From: JBCDJI01 sp964351865
GTDB lineage: Bacteria; Verrucomicrobiota; Verrucomicrobiia; Methylacidiphilales; JBCBYL01
Reading direction: 5' to 3'
DNA: 64,000 bases
NCBI GenBank assembly: GCA_964351865.1
Contig: CAYGPJ010000006.1
Span: 65,175-129,174, forward strand
Shown piece by piece: positions 33,901 through 42,286 of this stretch. Position 1 is the stretch's first letter, and the number at the start of each line of letters is the position of its first letter. The notes under the pieces are model-generated. The model did no database searches. It saw only the letters and a list, made by a program, of their open reading frames with translations, and was not told where the DNA came from. The position numbers and the translations under genes are program-made.

Positions 33901-34762
33901 GGATGACAAGTTACATGGTGCGACTGGCGGCTACATTGCCGGACACCACTTGTATATTACTTGTGAGCGTGGGTTGGTGGTGGTGGATGTCAACGAACCG
34001 ACCCAACCGCGTATCGTGGGCGAATATACCGGTGATTTTGTGGATCATCCGAAACATATCCAGATGCAGTTCCGCTATGCCTTCGTCACAGATAAACAAG
34101 GATTGAAGGTGTTCGACGTTTCGGATCCCGTCAACCCGACTCCGGTGAAGAACGCGGTCATCCCGTTGAGCGATGCCCACAAATTTTATGTGGCACGCAC
34201 TTACGCCTATGTGGCCGCCGGTAAGGACGGGCTGGTCATTGTCGACATCACCAATCCAGAAAAACCGTTTGTGGATCAGACCTTTACCGATGGTGGAAAG
34301 CTTTCCGATCTGCGCGACGTGAAAATCGGATCGGTCAACGCCTCCATGTATGCCTTGATGGCGGATGGGAAGAATGGGTTCAAAGTGGCTCAAATGATTT
34401 CTCCGAATACGGTGCCGGGACACATGGGCTTCAGCCCGAAACCGAGCCCGCGGATTATTGCCTATTACAAAACCACGGGAACTGCTGTGACGATCAGTCG
34501 CGGTTTGGATCGCGATCGCGTGGTAGATGAGACGGGTAATCAGACGGTCGTCTTCGGGCGACTCGGCGCCCGTCCGTTTCATCTGGATGAGATGCAAGCC
34601 TTTTACCGTCACGGGATGAGTGCCTGGGCCCGTCAAAAAGGCGAAGCGAAACCGGGTGACCTATATTTTGTGGAAGATTTATCTAACGATACCGATGACA
34701 AGTCCGTCTTGAAAACACGCGACGGCAAGGTGATCGCCTACCCTGGCAAAAAGGAAAAATAA
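30932..34762 (+). CDS. Decaheme cytochrome c with C-terminal LVIVD beta-propeller
   Basis: 1276 residues from the ATG at 30932 (a GTG lies directly before). One N-terminal hydrophobic helix is followed by ten CXXCH sites: CLQCH, CIDCH, CGECH, CTACH, CMNCH, CSDCH, CRDCH, CQVCH, CFGCH and CTDCH, within about residues 65-780. Residues about 860-1200 carry LVIVD repeats (GLVVVDVNEPTQPRIVGEY, GLKVFDVSDPVNPTPV, GLVIVDITNPEKP), which form a propeller common on surface proteins. It is the largest protein of the cluster and likely the terminal cytochrome, with the propeller giving contact with a partner or the cell surface. No family member I recognise has a known biochemical role. Confidence 0.88.
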   Translation: MENWFKYVVGGAALSILGISLSVLHSQTGYEASGPETAAALIKPVTAELPEPNLIDQTPQQAMAKSEGCLQCHEGVEKMHTSPAVVLGCIDCHGGNPAKDITKEEAHIHPNHPEFWKTSANPVDSSVLLNHESPEFIRFVNPGDLRVASQSCGECHQDIIDRVGHSMMNHGAMLWGAALYNNGAYHEKNYTFGQAYGPHGEALVLKNPTPVTDEMRARGILEELRPLPRFQFSQIGNTLRIFEKGGERLIEVGNPNPFEPPGRPIRRLSERGLGTGNRTDPVFLGLQKTRLHDPLLGFMGSNEHPGDYRSSGCTACHVVYANDRSPSHSAWYAKYGHQGLSYSEDKTIPKNERGHPIKHQFTRSIPSSQCMNCHMHQGNLFVNSYLGYTWWDQETDGEHMYPKEARNPTANDIARSVRKNPSEASARGLWTDLEFLEKVSELNPKLNHTQFADYHGHGWVFRAVFKKDRKGELLDLKDKVIPHDDPEKFAKAIHLKDIHLEKGMQCSDCHFEVDVHGDGNLYGEARNATTIECRDCHGTTTERPPLITSGNGGQIDLNESSTPWGPRFYWEGDDLFQRSIMSPDVTWEVPQTVDTMNPGSRHYNAKSAYAKTIQRDGETWGDVPEDEETRRAALAHNHEDINCQVCHSSWATSCFGCHLPLKNNNYTPTNKFEGTVSRFYTSYNPQVVRDDVFMLGLDGTVKDNQLSVIRSSSAVVVSSQNNNREWIYAQQQTVSAEGYSGQAFNPHFAHTTSGVGTTKNCTDCHLSKDNDNNAIMTQLLGFGTGTVNFFSRYAYIGVYDKGVYAIPWTEREEPQAAIGSDFHRIAYPDRFQRHLDRGKKYSEAHHHHGHDTLKQIANTISGQHAKIVDVQRRGEFLYTAAGPGGFEIVDIANIDNKGFAERIVTAPFAPLGWKTYVKTEYATAVVLPSTLANDPARVRYPENQEQPIHMLYAYAYVMDKYEGLIMVNVATLLDGNPRNNFLKRDIVFNPDDKLHGATGGYIAGHHLYITCERGLVVVDVNEPTQPRIVGEYTGDFVDHPKHIQMQFRYAFVTDKQGLKVFDVSDPVNPTPVKNAVIPLSDAHKFYVARTYAYVAAGKDGLVIVDITNPEKPFVDQTFTDGGKLSDLRDVKIGSVNASMYALMADGKNGFKVAQMISPNTVPGHMGFSPKPSPRIIAYYKTTGTAVTISRGLDRDRVVDETGNQTVVFGRLGARPFHLDEMQAFYRHGMSAWARQKGEAKPGDLYFVEDLSNDTDDKSVLKTRDGKVIAYPGKKEK

Positions 34763-34766
34763 AGAA

Positions 34767-36347
34767 ATGAAACTGGTAACCGCTTTAATTTTTTCGTTGA
34801 TCGTATTTCTGTGTGTGGATACGCGCGCAGGAGAAACGCTGAGCGCTGGCGAAGTACAGACCATTGTGAATCAGGCATCGACTCGGGCTGCCCAAGTTTC
34901 TCCGGACAGCCTGATCGCTGTGGTGGACAGGGAAGGCAATGTGCTGGTGGTTTGGGATACATTGCCAGCGACAGTTCCCACTCAAGCACAAATTGCGGAA
35001 GCGATAAACAATGCGGGAACTGCATGTTTTTTGAACGGTAACCAGAACGCACTGACCAGTCGTACCGCAGGTTTTATTGTACAGGAGAATTTTCCTCCAG
35101 GATTCATTAATCGGATTAATGGACCTTTGGTCGGAGTTAATTTTTCCCACTTCTCCTGGTCCGATATTAACCGCTTTCGTGCTCCGAATGCTGGTGCCTT
35201 TGGAGCCTATACGATAAACCCACCTGTTGCACCGACGGTGGCTTCTATAGGTCTACCTATTGCTGGAACTTCTTTATCAGGCTTCCCCGGTGGAGTTCCC
35301 TTATTTCAAAACGGCGTGCTTGTTGGAGGTGTGGGAGTTTCGGGTGACCCTGCTCCTGAACCGTTTCCCCTTACACCCGCATTTATTGCCAATCCGGATG
35401 TAGATGAAGATGTGGCGCTGGCGGGACAGATCGGCTTTGAACCACCTGTGGCTATTCGTGCCAATCGAATCTTTTTTGATGGGATCAGTCTTCCCTATGT
35501 TAAGACAGCTGTACCAACTTTGGAAAACATTACCCCAGTTGGGGCGGCACTAGGAGCATTTCCATTACTAGCATCACCGCTTCCTGAGGGTTATCCTGAT
35601 GTTCCCATCTACCCGACCGACACCTTTGCTGGGGTGACGGGTGAGCTGCGGGCACCGATTGTGGCTCCCAATAATGCGGGAAACCTGACAAATCCACTCA
35701 CGGTCCAGGATGTTCGAAACATCATGGAAGCTGCAGTCGCTCGTGCTAAAATTACCCGCTCACGCATCCGCATTCCTACGGGCAGTCCGGCTGCTGTATA
35801 TGTCGCGGTAGTTGCAAACGAAGATTCAGACCCGCCTTCAGGTGCAGTGGTACCGACAGAAGTGCTCGGTATATTCAGGATGCCCGATACGGTGACTCGC
35901 AGTTGGGATATTTCGGTGCAAAAAGCTAGAACCTGTATTCAATGGTCCAATACGCAGTATGCTTTTTCAACTCGCTCGGTGGGTTGGCTGTCACAGGTTT
36001 TTTATCCGCCGGGAATTAACGGTAACTCGACCGGTCCGTGGCAAACTTACCAGGCTGCACTGTCTCCGGCAGGGGCGGCCGCAGCGCCAAATGCTGCACT
36101 CAATAACGGAATCACTATTTTTGCCGGCGGGCAACCGCTCTACAAAAATGGCCAGTGCGTTGGTGCCGTTGGTATCAGTGGAGATGGGATCGACGAAGAT
36201 GATATCATTGCTGCTTCAGGGGCGGCTGCCATGCGTGAGGATGGACAGGGACGGATGGCTGCACCGTCAGCGATTCGTGCCGATCGCTTCACTTATCAGG
36301 GCGCTCGCCTGCCGTTTGCTAAATTTCCGCGTCGTCCCGTTCGCTGA
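34767..36347 (+). CDS. Exported protein with two HbpS/GlcG (DUF336) domains
   Basis: 526 residues with a signal peptide (LIFSLIVFLCVDTRAGETL). Two copies of the GlcG/HbpS fold occur, at about 25-220 and 310-520. Each has a start like VQTIVNQASTRAAQVSP or VRNIMEAAVARAKITRS, an AVVDREGNVL-type strand, TRTAGFI/TRSVGWL, and the glycine turn PLFQNGVLVGGVGVSGD / PLYKNGQCVGAVGISGDG. HbpS-type proteins bind heme or redox-active ligands. Its place between cytochrome and heme-lyase genes suggests handling of heme or a redox cofactor. It begins 4 bp after the LVIVD gene stop. Confidence 0.85.
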   Translation: MKLVTALIFSLIVFLCVDTRAGETLSAGEVQTIVNQASTRAAQVSPDSLIAVVDREGNVLVVWDTLPATVPTQAQIAEAINNAGTACFLNGNQNALTSRTAGFIVQENFPPGFINRINGPLVGVNFSHFSWSDINRFRAPNAGAFGAYTINPPVAPTVASIGLPIAGTSLSGFPGGVPLFQNGVLVGGVGVSGDPAPEPFPLTPAFIANPDVDEDVALAGQIGFEPPVAIRANRIFFDGISLPYVKTAVPTLENITPVGAALGAFPLLASPLPEGYPDVPIYPTDTFAGVTGELRAPIVAPNNAGNLTNPLTVQDVRNIMEAAVARAKITRSRIRIPTGSPAAVYVAVVANEDSDPPSGAVVPTEVLGIFRMPDTVTRSWDISVQKARTCIQWSNTQYAFSTRSVGWLSQVFYPPGINGNSTGPWQTYQAALSPAGAAAAPNAALNNGITIFAGGQPLYKNGQCVGAVGISGDGIDEDDIIAASGAAAMREDGQGRMAAPSAIRADRFTYQGARLPFAKFPRRPVR

Positions 36348-36373
36348 TTGATGGTCATGAGGTATCGTGTGTC

Positions 36374-38257
36374 ATGAAGTTGCCACTGGCGGTACGTCGT
36401 CATCGTTTATTTAAGTTCCTCTCGTCACTGAACCTGGCGCTGTGGTTGCTGGGTGTACTGATTGTGGCCTCTGTCGCAGGCACCCTTTATGAGTCGTCTT
36501 TCTCTGCCGAAGTGGCTAAGACTTACGTTTATGGGGCCTGGTGGTTTCAGGTCTGGCTGGCGCTGTTGGCAATCAATCTGGCATCGGTGGCTTTTTCACG
36601 TATGCCATGGAAACGCCGACATCTGGCCTTTCTGCTGACACACTTCGGAATCATCACGATTCTGATTGGAGCCATGGTGGGCAAATGGTTCGGCATTGAA
36701 GGTAGTGTGACGTTGTTTGAAGGCCAACTAGGCACCTCTCGACTGGTGATCAATCAGGAAGAGCTGACGCTGAAGCATCTGGATCAGAATGATGAGGTGG
36801 TGTTTCCCATTCACGTGATTAATCGGCAACCATCCAATGAAAAACCATGGAAACTGGGCAAACTGGATGACATCCAGGTTCAGCTGACGGGTTATTCTAA
36901 AACACTGCAGCAACAGTTTGATGTGAAACCGGTAACGACGGGTGGAACTCCAGCGATCAAGGTAAAACTCCAAACCGTCACCATGAACCAGACCATTGAG
37001 AAATGGCTGCTGTTGGGAGAAAAAGAACATTCCTCACTGGACCTGCAACTGGCTGAAATTACCCTGGGGCAAACTCCGCGCAGTAGCGAGACGACCTCTA
37101 CGGAAGCATCTACCAGTGAATTTATTTTTATCTACGAGCAAAAACCGGGAGAGCAGGTGAGTCGGCTGGAATCAGGGACGGCTAGCGGCTTGCAGGCTAT
37201 TTTTGCTCGTGAAGGCAAAACGTTGGCACTCGATATCACCGATGGCCAAAAGTCCTGGCAACGGGAATTTCGAGCCGATGAGCTTCCGGCCGAATGGAAA
37301 CTGTCAGGCACCAAGTGGATGGTCACCTTTTCAGATTACTGGCCGGATTTTACCGTCAAGGATGGGGTGCCGCTTTCCGCTAGCGATGATCCCAACAACC
37401 CTGCGGTACTGCTAAAGGTAACAGGGGTGGCCGCTGAAGAAAAACCATTGCCTGCGGCGGAGAGCGCAGGGGCTCCGGCTATCGCAGATGTCGCAGGACA
37501 GAGCTGGCTGCATCTGTATCCGGGCGAAAATTCAGCGGGTTGGCGTTACCAACTGCAATCGCGTCAACTGGGAGCAAGTGACGATCAATTGAAAGTAGGT
37601 GAGGAGATAGCTACCGGATGGGCCGACTGGACTCTGACGGTAGTCGAAATCTTACCCCAGGCGCGACCAGACTACCAGTTCTCTGAAGCTAAGTCCGGAG
37701 TTAAAGGGGTGCCGGGGGTGCGAGTCCGACTGAGTAAAGCGGCGGGTGAGGCCACGGAGAGTTGGGTGCCGATGGGATGGCAAATCGATTTGCCGGTGCA
37801 ACAGGAATGGGTGCGCGTGCTCTATGGCCGTCAGAGCCAGGCACTGCCATTTGTGATTCGATTGGAGAATTTTGAGTTGAAGCGAAACCCCGGCACCTTG
37901 GATCCAGCGTCCTTTACCAGCTATCTGGAAATCAGCGAACGGGGGCGTGGGGTGACAACGGGCTTTTGTACCATGAATGAACCGATGAATTATCCGGATG
38001 CCTTATGGCGCTCGTTGACTGGACTGACCTATAAAATGTCACAAGCCGGTTGGAACCCGGAAGATCTAAACCAGTCGTCCATTCAGATTCTGCGTGATCC
38101 CGGCTGGTTTTTTAAGTGGGTAGGTTCGCTGACGTTTTGTGTTGGAGTCGCGTGTCTGTTTTATGGCAAGTCAAAGAAACCTGTAGGCAGCGATTTCATC
38201 TCGGGCGTTGAAAAAGGCGTCGAGATAGAATCTCAACCTACGTCGAAAAAAATATGA
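36374..38257 (+). CDS. resB: Cytochrome c biogenesis protein ResB
   Basis: 627 residues. The first 110 residues contain three membrane helices with LSSLNLALWLLGVLIVASVAGTLYE and TYVYGAWWFQVWLALLAINL-like patterns typical of ResB. A long periplasmic domain follows, and a final helix near residue 590 (FFKWVGSLTFCVGVACLFYG). ResB works with CcsA to deliver heme and attach it to CXXCH sites outside the membrane (system II). Its last four bases overlap the ccsA start, so the pair is coupled. Its presence at the end of a cytochrome run supports a self-contained module. Confidence 0.88.
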   Translation: MKLPLAVRRHRLFKFLSSLNLALWLLGVLIVASVAGTLYESSFSAEVAKTYVYGAWWFQVWLALLAINLASVAFSRMPWKRRHLAFLLTHFGIITILIGAMVGKWFGIEGSVTLFEGQLGTSRLVINQEELTLKHLDQNDEVVFPIHVINRQPSNEKPWKLGKLDDIQVQLTGYSKTLQQQFDVKPVTTGGTPAIKVKLQTVTMNQTIEKWLLLGEKEHSSLDLQLAEITLGQTPRSSETTSTEASTSEFIFIYEQKPGEQVSRLESGTASGLQAIFAREGKTLALDITDGQKSWQREFRADELPAEWKLSGTKWMVTFSDYWPDFTVKDGVPLSASDDPNNPAVLLKVTGVAAEEKPLPAAESAGAPAIADVAGQSWLHLYPGENSAGWRYQLQSRQLGASDDQLKVGEEIATGWADWTLTVVEILPQARPDYQFSEAKSGVKGVPGVRVRLSKAAGEATESWVPMGWQIDLPVQQEWVRVLYGRQSQALPFVIRLENFELKRNPGTLDPASFTSYLEISERGRGVTTGFCTMNEPMNYPDALWRSLTGLTYKMSQAGWNPEDLNQSSIQILRDPGWFFKWVGSLTFCVGVACLFYGKSKKPVGSDFISGVEKGVEIESQPTSKKI

Positions 38258-39909
38258 AAAATCTGGGATATCTTTTGTTATTAACGCTTGGAGTAGTAAC
38301 AGGCACGGCGACTGCGCAAGTCGATACTCATCAGTGGGGAGTACTGGCCGTTCAGGATAACGGTCGCACCAAGCCCATGACCGCATTTGCGCGTGAGAGC
38401 CTGATTCGCCTATCAGGCAAGAAAACGGTGACCTTTGAAAACCGTAAAGTGGAAGCCAATGCGTGGATGCTTTCGATGATGCTGGAGGATAAGGAATGGG
38501 AAAATGTTCCGATGATACTGGTTTCCTATCGGCCATTAGTGGAAGCGTTGGGATTAGATCCGTCCCGCAAACGTTTTTCGTTTGCAGAATTAGTGGAGTT
38601 ACCCGGGCTACGGGAAAAGGTGACCGAAGCCCATCGCTTACGTAGTGCGGAACAGGAGGTTTCCCGCGCCCAGCAGGAAGCAGAAACGGTCGGGGTCCGG
38701 ATGACACTGTTTGAAAACATCCGGCGCGGTGTGCTGATGAAAATTGTGCCTCCGCCCGAACCTGCGGTGGCAGAAGCAATGTGGTTGACACCACCTGAGG
38801 CGCTGGAAGCTTACGGTCGGGAATCGGTTCAGGAAATGACACAAGCTTTGCAGAACACGGCCGTCGGTTACCAGCAAGGGGACACCCCCCAATTTGCCAC
38901 CGCCAGTCGGCAGCTTCGAGTTGCGATTCGTAACTTGCGCCCTGCGGTCTATCCGAGTGAGTCGATATTGCGATGGGAAAACAGGTATTACCAGTGGAAG
39001 CCGTTTTCACTCGCGCTCTACGGGTATGTGCTGGCTTTTATCGCGTTGGCATTGGCGGGCACCGGTAAAAAAAGGCTGCCGGTGTTGGTCAAAACTGGAG
39101 TTGGCTTAGCCTCAGCTGCCTTGTTGCTACAGGTGGCTGGGATGGTGATGCGATCGTTTATCGCGGGTAGGCCGCCTGTCACCAACATGTATGAATCGGT
39201 GATATGGGTTTCTTTTGGGGTGATTGTAATGGGCATGATTTTCGGGTGGAAATTCCGCTCACTGATGTGCCTGATGGTCGCCTTGCCGGTCAGTGCCTTG
39301 TGTCTGGTGCTGGTGCAGCAAATGCCGATCGCGATGCCGGAACGCCTGGATCCTTTGGTGCCGGTTTTACGCAGTAATTTCTGGCTGACGATTCACGTGC
39401 TGACAATCACGATGAGTTATGCGGCCTTTGCGTTGGCGATGGGCTTAGGACACGTGGCGATGGTGCGTTATCTCAAAAACCCGTCAGCGATGAAAGCCGA
39501 TCAGACGTTTCACCTCTGGTTGTATCGTACGCTGCAGGTGGGTATTCTGTTGCTGGCAGCGGGAACGATCCTGGGAGGAGTGTGGGCCAACTACAGTTGG
39601 GGACGCTTCTGGGGTTGGGATCCGAAGGAGACCTGGGCACTGATCGCTTTGCTGTGTTATATCGTCACGTTGCACGGCAAGATTGCCGGGTGGTGGAGCG
39701 ATTTCGGGCTGGCGGTGGGCAGTGTGCTCTGTTTTCTGGCGGTGCTGATGGCTTGGTATGGAGTGAACTTCATTTTGGGAGCAGGTCTGCACAGTTACGG
39801 ATTTGGCGTTGGGGGAGAAGCTTACGTGGCTGCTTATGTCTTACTGGAACTGTTGTTTGTCGGGGTGGTCATCTTCAGATATGTCAAAGCCGAGCGGCAG
39901 GCAGCATGA
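38254..39909 (+). CDS. ccsA: Cytochrome c biogenesis protein CcsA/ResC
   Basis: 551 residues. An N-terminal signal-like helix leads to an extracytoplasmic domain (QWGVLAVQDNGRTKPM), then about eight membrane helices. The heme-handling motif WGRFWGWDPKETWALI (WWD-type) lies near residue 450. Conserved histidines flank it (TIHVLTI; HGKIAGW). This is the heme exporter and synthetase partner of ResB in system II. The N-terminal extension is longer than in Gram-positive CcsA and is seen in fused or extended Bacteroidota and planctomycete types. Last gene of the run. Confidence 0.92.
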   Translation: MKNLGYLLLLTLGVVTGTATAQVDTHQWGVLAVQDNGRTKPMTAFARESLIRLSGKKTVTFENRKVEANAWMLSMMLEDKEWENVPMILVSYRPLVEALGLDPSRKRFSFAELVELPGLREKVTEAHRLRSAEQEVSRAQQEAETVGVRMTLFENIRRGVLMKIVPPPEPAVAEAMWLTPPEALEAYGRESVQEMTQALQNTAVGYQQGDTPQFATASRQLRVAIRNLRPAVYPSESILRWENRYYQWKPFSLALYGYVLAFIALALAGTGKKRLPVLVKTGVGLASAALLLQVAGMVMRSFIAGRPPVTNMYESVIWVSFGVIVMGMIFGWKFRSLMCLMVALPVSALCLVLVQQMPIAMPERLDPLVPVLRSNFWLTIHVLTITMSYAAFALAMGLGHVAMVRYLKNPSAMKADQTFHLWLYRTLQVGILLLAAGTILGGVWANYSWGRFWGWDPKETWALIALLCYIVTLHGKIAGWWSDFGLAVGSVLCFLAVLMAWYGVNFILGAGLHSYGFGVGGEAYVAAYVLLELLFVGVVIFRYVKAERQAA

Positions 39910-39972
39910 TCGATTGGTTTCCATTCGGCCCTAGAAGACTATGCCACGAAAAGTGACGGGATTACTCCAGGC

Positions 39973-40201
39973 CCGACACCCGCCCCGATTTTATCGCATA
40001 CACGTTAACATAAGAGTTCTAAAGCCTTTAAGGGAGTTTGCATATGAACTGAAGTCTAAGGTAGTGCGTTTTGTCCCCAAAGCGCTGGGTGGAAACTACG
40101 GGAAAGCGGTTTGGTCCCGACACCCTGCGTGGTCGGGAGCCCTACCTTTTGCAATTTCCTTATGTTAACGTGTATGCGATTTTATCGGGGTTGTATGTCG
40201 G
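39973..40201. mobile_element. 229 bp MITE-like element, same family as 55270-55505
   Basis: The long inverted ends at 39973-40014 and 40159-40201 share a 22 bp perfect core that contains CATACACGTTAACATAAG. The interior holds a short GGTCCCGAC / GTCGGGA hairpin but no transposase. The element at 55.3 kb has ends reading CATACACATCAACATAAG, so both belong to one family. No clean target duplication was found. A 75-residue ORF crossing it is not credible. Confidence 0.7.
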
Positions 40202-40445
40202 CGGTCCAAAGTAAGCAAATTCTACGAATTTGAGTGGTCATGGAAGACGAGATATAATCTCATCCTACAAAGCTGACGCCAGTGGCGATAGCCGTGTAGG
40301 TTGACTTTCTCGCAGAGAAGTTGCCGCGCCATTCCTCACCATAGGGTAAACTCCCAGCCTATTGCCTAGTCATTTTGATTCGGTATAGCAGGTTCTCCAT
40401 AAAAGCGGATTGCGTCGATGGCATCGACCGCTATGTTTTGGCCTC
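40202..40445. repeat. Gap with degenerate dispersed repeat, upstream of the ABC-F gene
   Basis: The stretch 40260-40300 (CATCCTACAAAGCTGACGC, then GGCGATAGCC) matches 55510-55545 (CGTCCTACAGCGCTGACGC, then GCGATAGCC). The stretch 40324-40370 matches 3633-3676. A hairpin GTCGATG G CATCGAC at about 40414-40428 lies just before the ABC-F start and could affect its translation. Confidence 0.5.
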
Positions 40446-42278
40446 GTGTCTTTACTGCAGTTAAAAAATATCACGTTGGCGTATGGCTCGCGGCCTTTAA
40501 TGGATCAGGTGAATCTGACGATTCAACCCGGCGAGCGCGTCTGCCTGTTGGGACGCAACGGGGTGGGTAAAACCAGCCTGATGCGGCTTATTACCGGTGA
40601 AGAGGAGCCGAATGATGGCGAGGTCGTTCATTCGTCCGGAATCCGCTTCGCCCGGCTGGATCAGGAAGTGCCACAGGACCTCACCGGAACGGTGCTGGAA
40701 GTGGTGGAAGCCGGAGCCGTCCACGATTCCCACGAGGAGGACTGGCAGCGCGATGTTCGTATTGATGAAATGTTGGAAAGCATGAAACTGAACGCCTATG
40801 AGGAATTCAGTTCGCTTTCTGGTGGACTGAAGCGACGTGTGCTGTTGGCACGGGCGCTGGTGAATCAGCCGGATCTGTTGTTGCTGGATGAGCCAACCAA
40901 CCATCTGGACCTTGACTCGATTCTGTGGATGGAGCAGACCCTGCTGGATCTGGAGGTCACCTTGTTCTTCGTCACGCACGATCGCACTTTCCTGCGCAAG
41001 ATTGCCAACCGGATTGTCGAGCTGGATCGGGGGCAATTGACGAGTTGGTCTTGCGATTACGATACATATCTGGAGCGTAAAGCGGCTGCCATGATCGCGG
41101 AAGAAAAGCAATGGGCGAGCTTTGATAAGAAACTGGCGCAGGAAGAAGTTTGGTTGCGACAGGGAATAAAAGCGCGTCGGACCCGGAATGAAGGACGGGT
41201 GCGGGCTTTAAAAGCCTTGCGGGCAGAACGTAGCCAGCGGCGTCAACGCACGGGTACGGTGCGAATGGGAATTTCGGAAGGCGGGCGTTCAGGTCAGAAG
41301 GTCATCGAGGTCAAAGATATCAGCTTTACCTATCCGGGGGAGCCGTCTCCGGTGGTCTCTGGATTGACGACGACGATCTGGAAAGGAGACAAAATCGGGA
41401 TTATCGGGCCGAACGGTAGTGGCAAGACGACCTTGTTGAAGTGTCTGTTGGGTGGCCTGGAACCAGACAGCGGCAGCATCAAGCGGGGAACCAATCTGCA
41501 AGTGGTGTATCTGGATCAGTTGCGCGACCAGATCGACGGCGAGAAGACGCTGGCGGAAAATGTAGCGGGCGTTTCTGAAACAGTGATGGTGAATGGCCAA
41601 CCTAAAAATATTCACAGCTATCTGCAGGATTTTCTTTTCCCACCGGATCAGGTGCGCATGCCGGCCAAACGCCTTTCCGGAGGGGAGCGGAACCGGTTGC
41701 TGTTAGCTCGGCTGTTTTTACAACCGGCCAATGTGCTGGTGCTGGATGAACCCACCAACGATCTCGATGCTGAAACCCTGGATTTGCTGGAAGATTTGTT
41801 GGTGGAATTCAAGGGAACGCTGTTGCTGGTATCGCACGATCGTGCGTTTTTGGACAATGTGGTCACCAGCACCCTGGTATATGAAGGCGATGGAAAAATC
41901 GGCGAATACGTGGGTGGTTATGAAGACTGGGTGATCCAGCGCGACCGTCAATTGTCGGAACCAGCGGAAGAACCTGACAAGCCGTCAAATTCAACAGACC
42001 CAAAATCTAAGTCTAAAGGAAAATCTTCCAATGCTGCCAGCTCTATGCCTGACTGGGAGAAAAAGGAGTTAGAAGAATTGCCCGCTCAGATTGAAGCCCT
42101 GGAAGTGGATCATGCGGAACTGATCGAAAAGATGGGCGATCCTGAGTTATATCGAACCGACCCGGATGCCCTCAAAACATTACAGAGTGAAGTGGAAGCG
42201 AAAGAAGCCGAAATGGAAAAGGCTTTTGCGCGCTGGGAAAAACTGGAAGCAAAGCGGTTGAATATTGCTGAGGCATAG
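40446..42278 (+). CDS. uup: ABC-F family ATPase, Uup type
   Basis: 610 residues from a GTG at 40446, where the product begins VSLLQLKNITLAYGSRPLMD as in Uup. The longer frame adds 12 unlike residues. Two ABC domains are present: GRNGVGKTSL, LSGGLKRR and LLLLDEPTNHLD in the first; GPNGSGKTTL, LSGGERNR and VLVLDEPTNDLD in the second. The interdomain linker is basic. A C-terminal coiled coil (about 545-610) is typical of Uup, which binds DNA or ribosomes through it. There are no membrane segments, so it is not a transporter. A good ribosome site is lacking. Confidence 0.9.
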   Translation: MSLLQLKNITLAYGSRPLMDQVNLTIQPGERVCLLGRNGVGKTSLMRLITGEEEPNDGEVVHSSGIRFARLDQEVPQDLTGTVLEVVEAGAVHDSHEEDWQRDVRIDEMLESMKLNAYEEFSSLSGGLKRRVLLARALVNQPDLLLLDEPTNHLDLDSILWMEQTLLDLEVTLFFVTHDRTFLRKIANRIVELDRGQLTSWSCDYDTYLERKAAAMIAEEKQWASFDKKLAQEEVWLRQGIKARRTRNEGRVRALKALRAERSQRRQRTGTVRMGISEGGRSGQKVIEVKDISFTYPGEPSPVVSGLTTTIWKGDKIGIIGPNGSGKTTLLKCLLGGLEPDSGSIKRGTNLQVVYLDQLRDQIDGEKTLAENVAGVSETVMVNGQPKNIHSYLQDFLFPPDQVRMPAKRLSGGERNRLLLARLFLQPANVLVLDEPTNDLDAETLDLLEDLLVEFKGTLLLVSHDRAFLDNVVTSTLVYEGDGKIGEYVGGYEDWVIQRDRQLSEPAEEPDKPSNSTDPKSKSKGKSSNAASSMPDWEKKELEELPAQIEALEVDHAELIEKMGDPELYRTDPDALKTLQSEVEAKEAEMEKAFARWEKLEAKRLNIAEA

Positions 42279-42286
42279 GCCATTTC

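Noticed and set aside
32348..34636. Long minus-strand ORFs (up to 241 residues) opposite the LVIVD cytochrome
   Set aside because: High-GC coding bias on the sense strand leaves long antisense frames; the sense frame has ten heme motifs and a recognisable propeller.
39941..40168. 75-residue ORF after ccsA
   Set aside because: It runs through the inverted end of the MITE-like element and has no ribosome site.
40410..40445. Upstream TTG start extending the ABC-F protein by 12 residues
   Set aside because: The added residues are not part of Uup proteins, whereas the GTG at 40446 starts at the conserved first strand.
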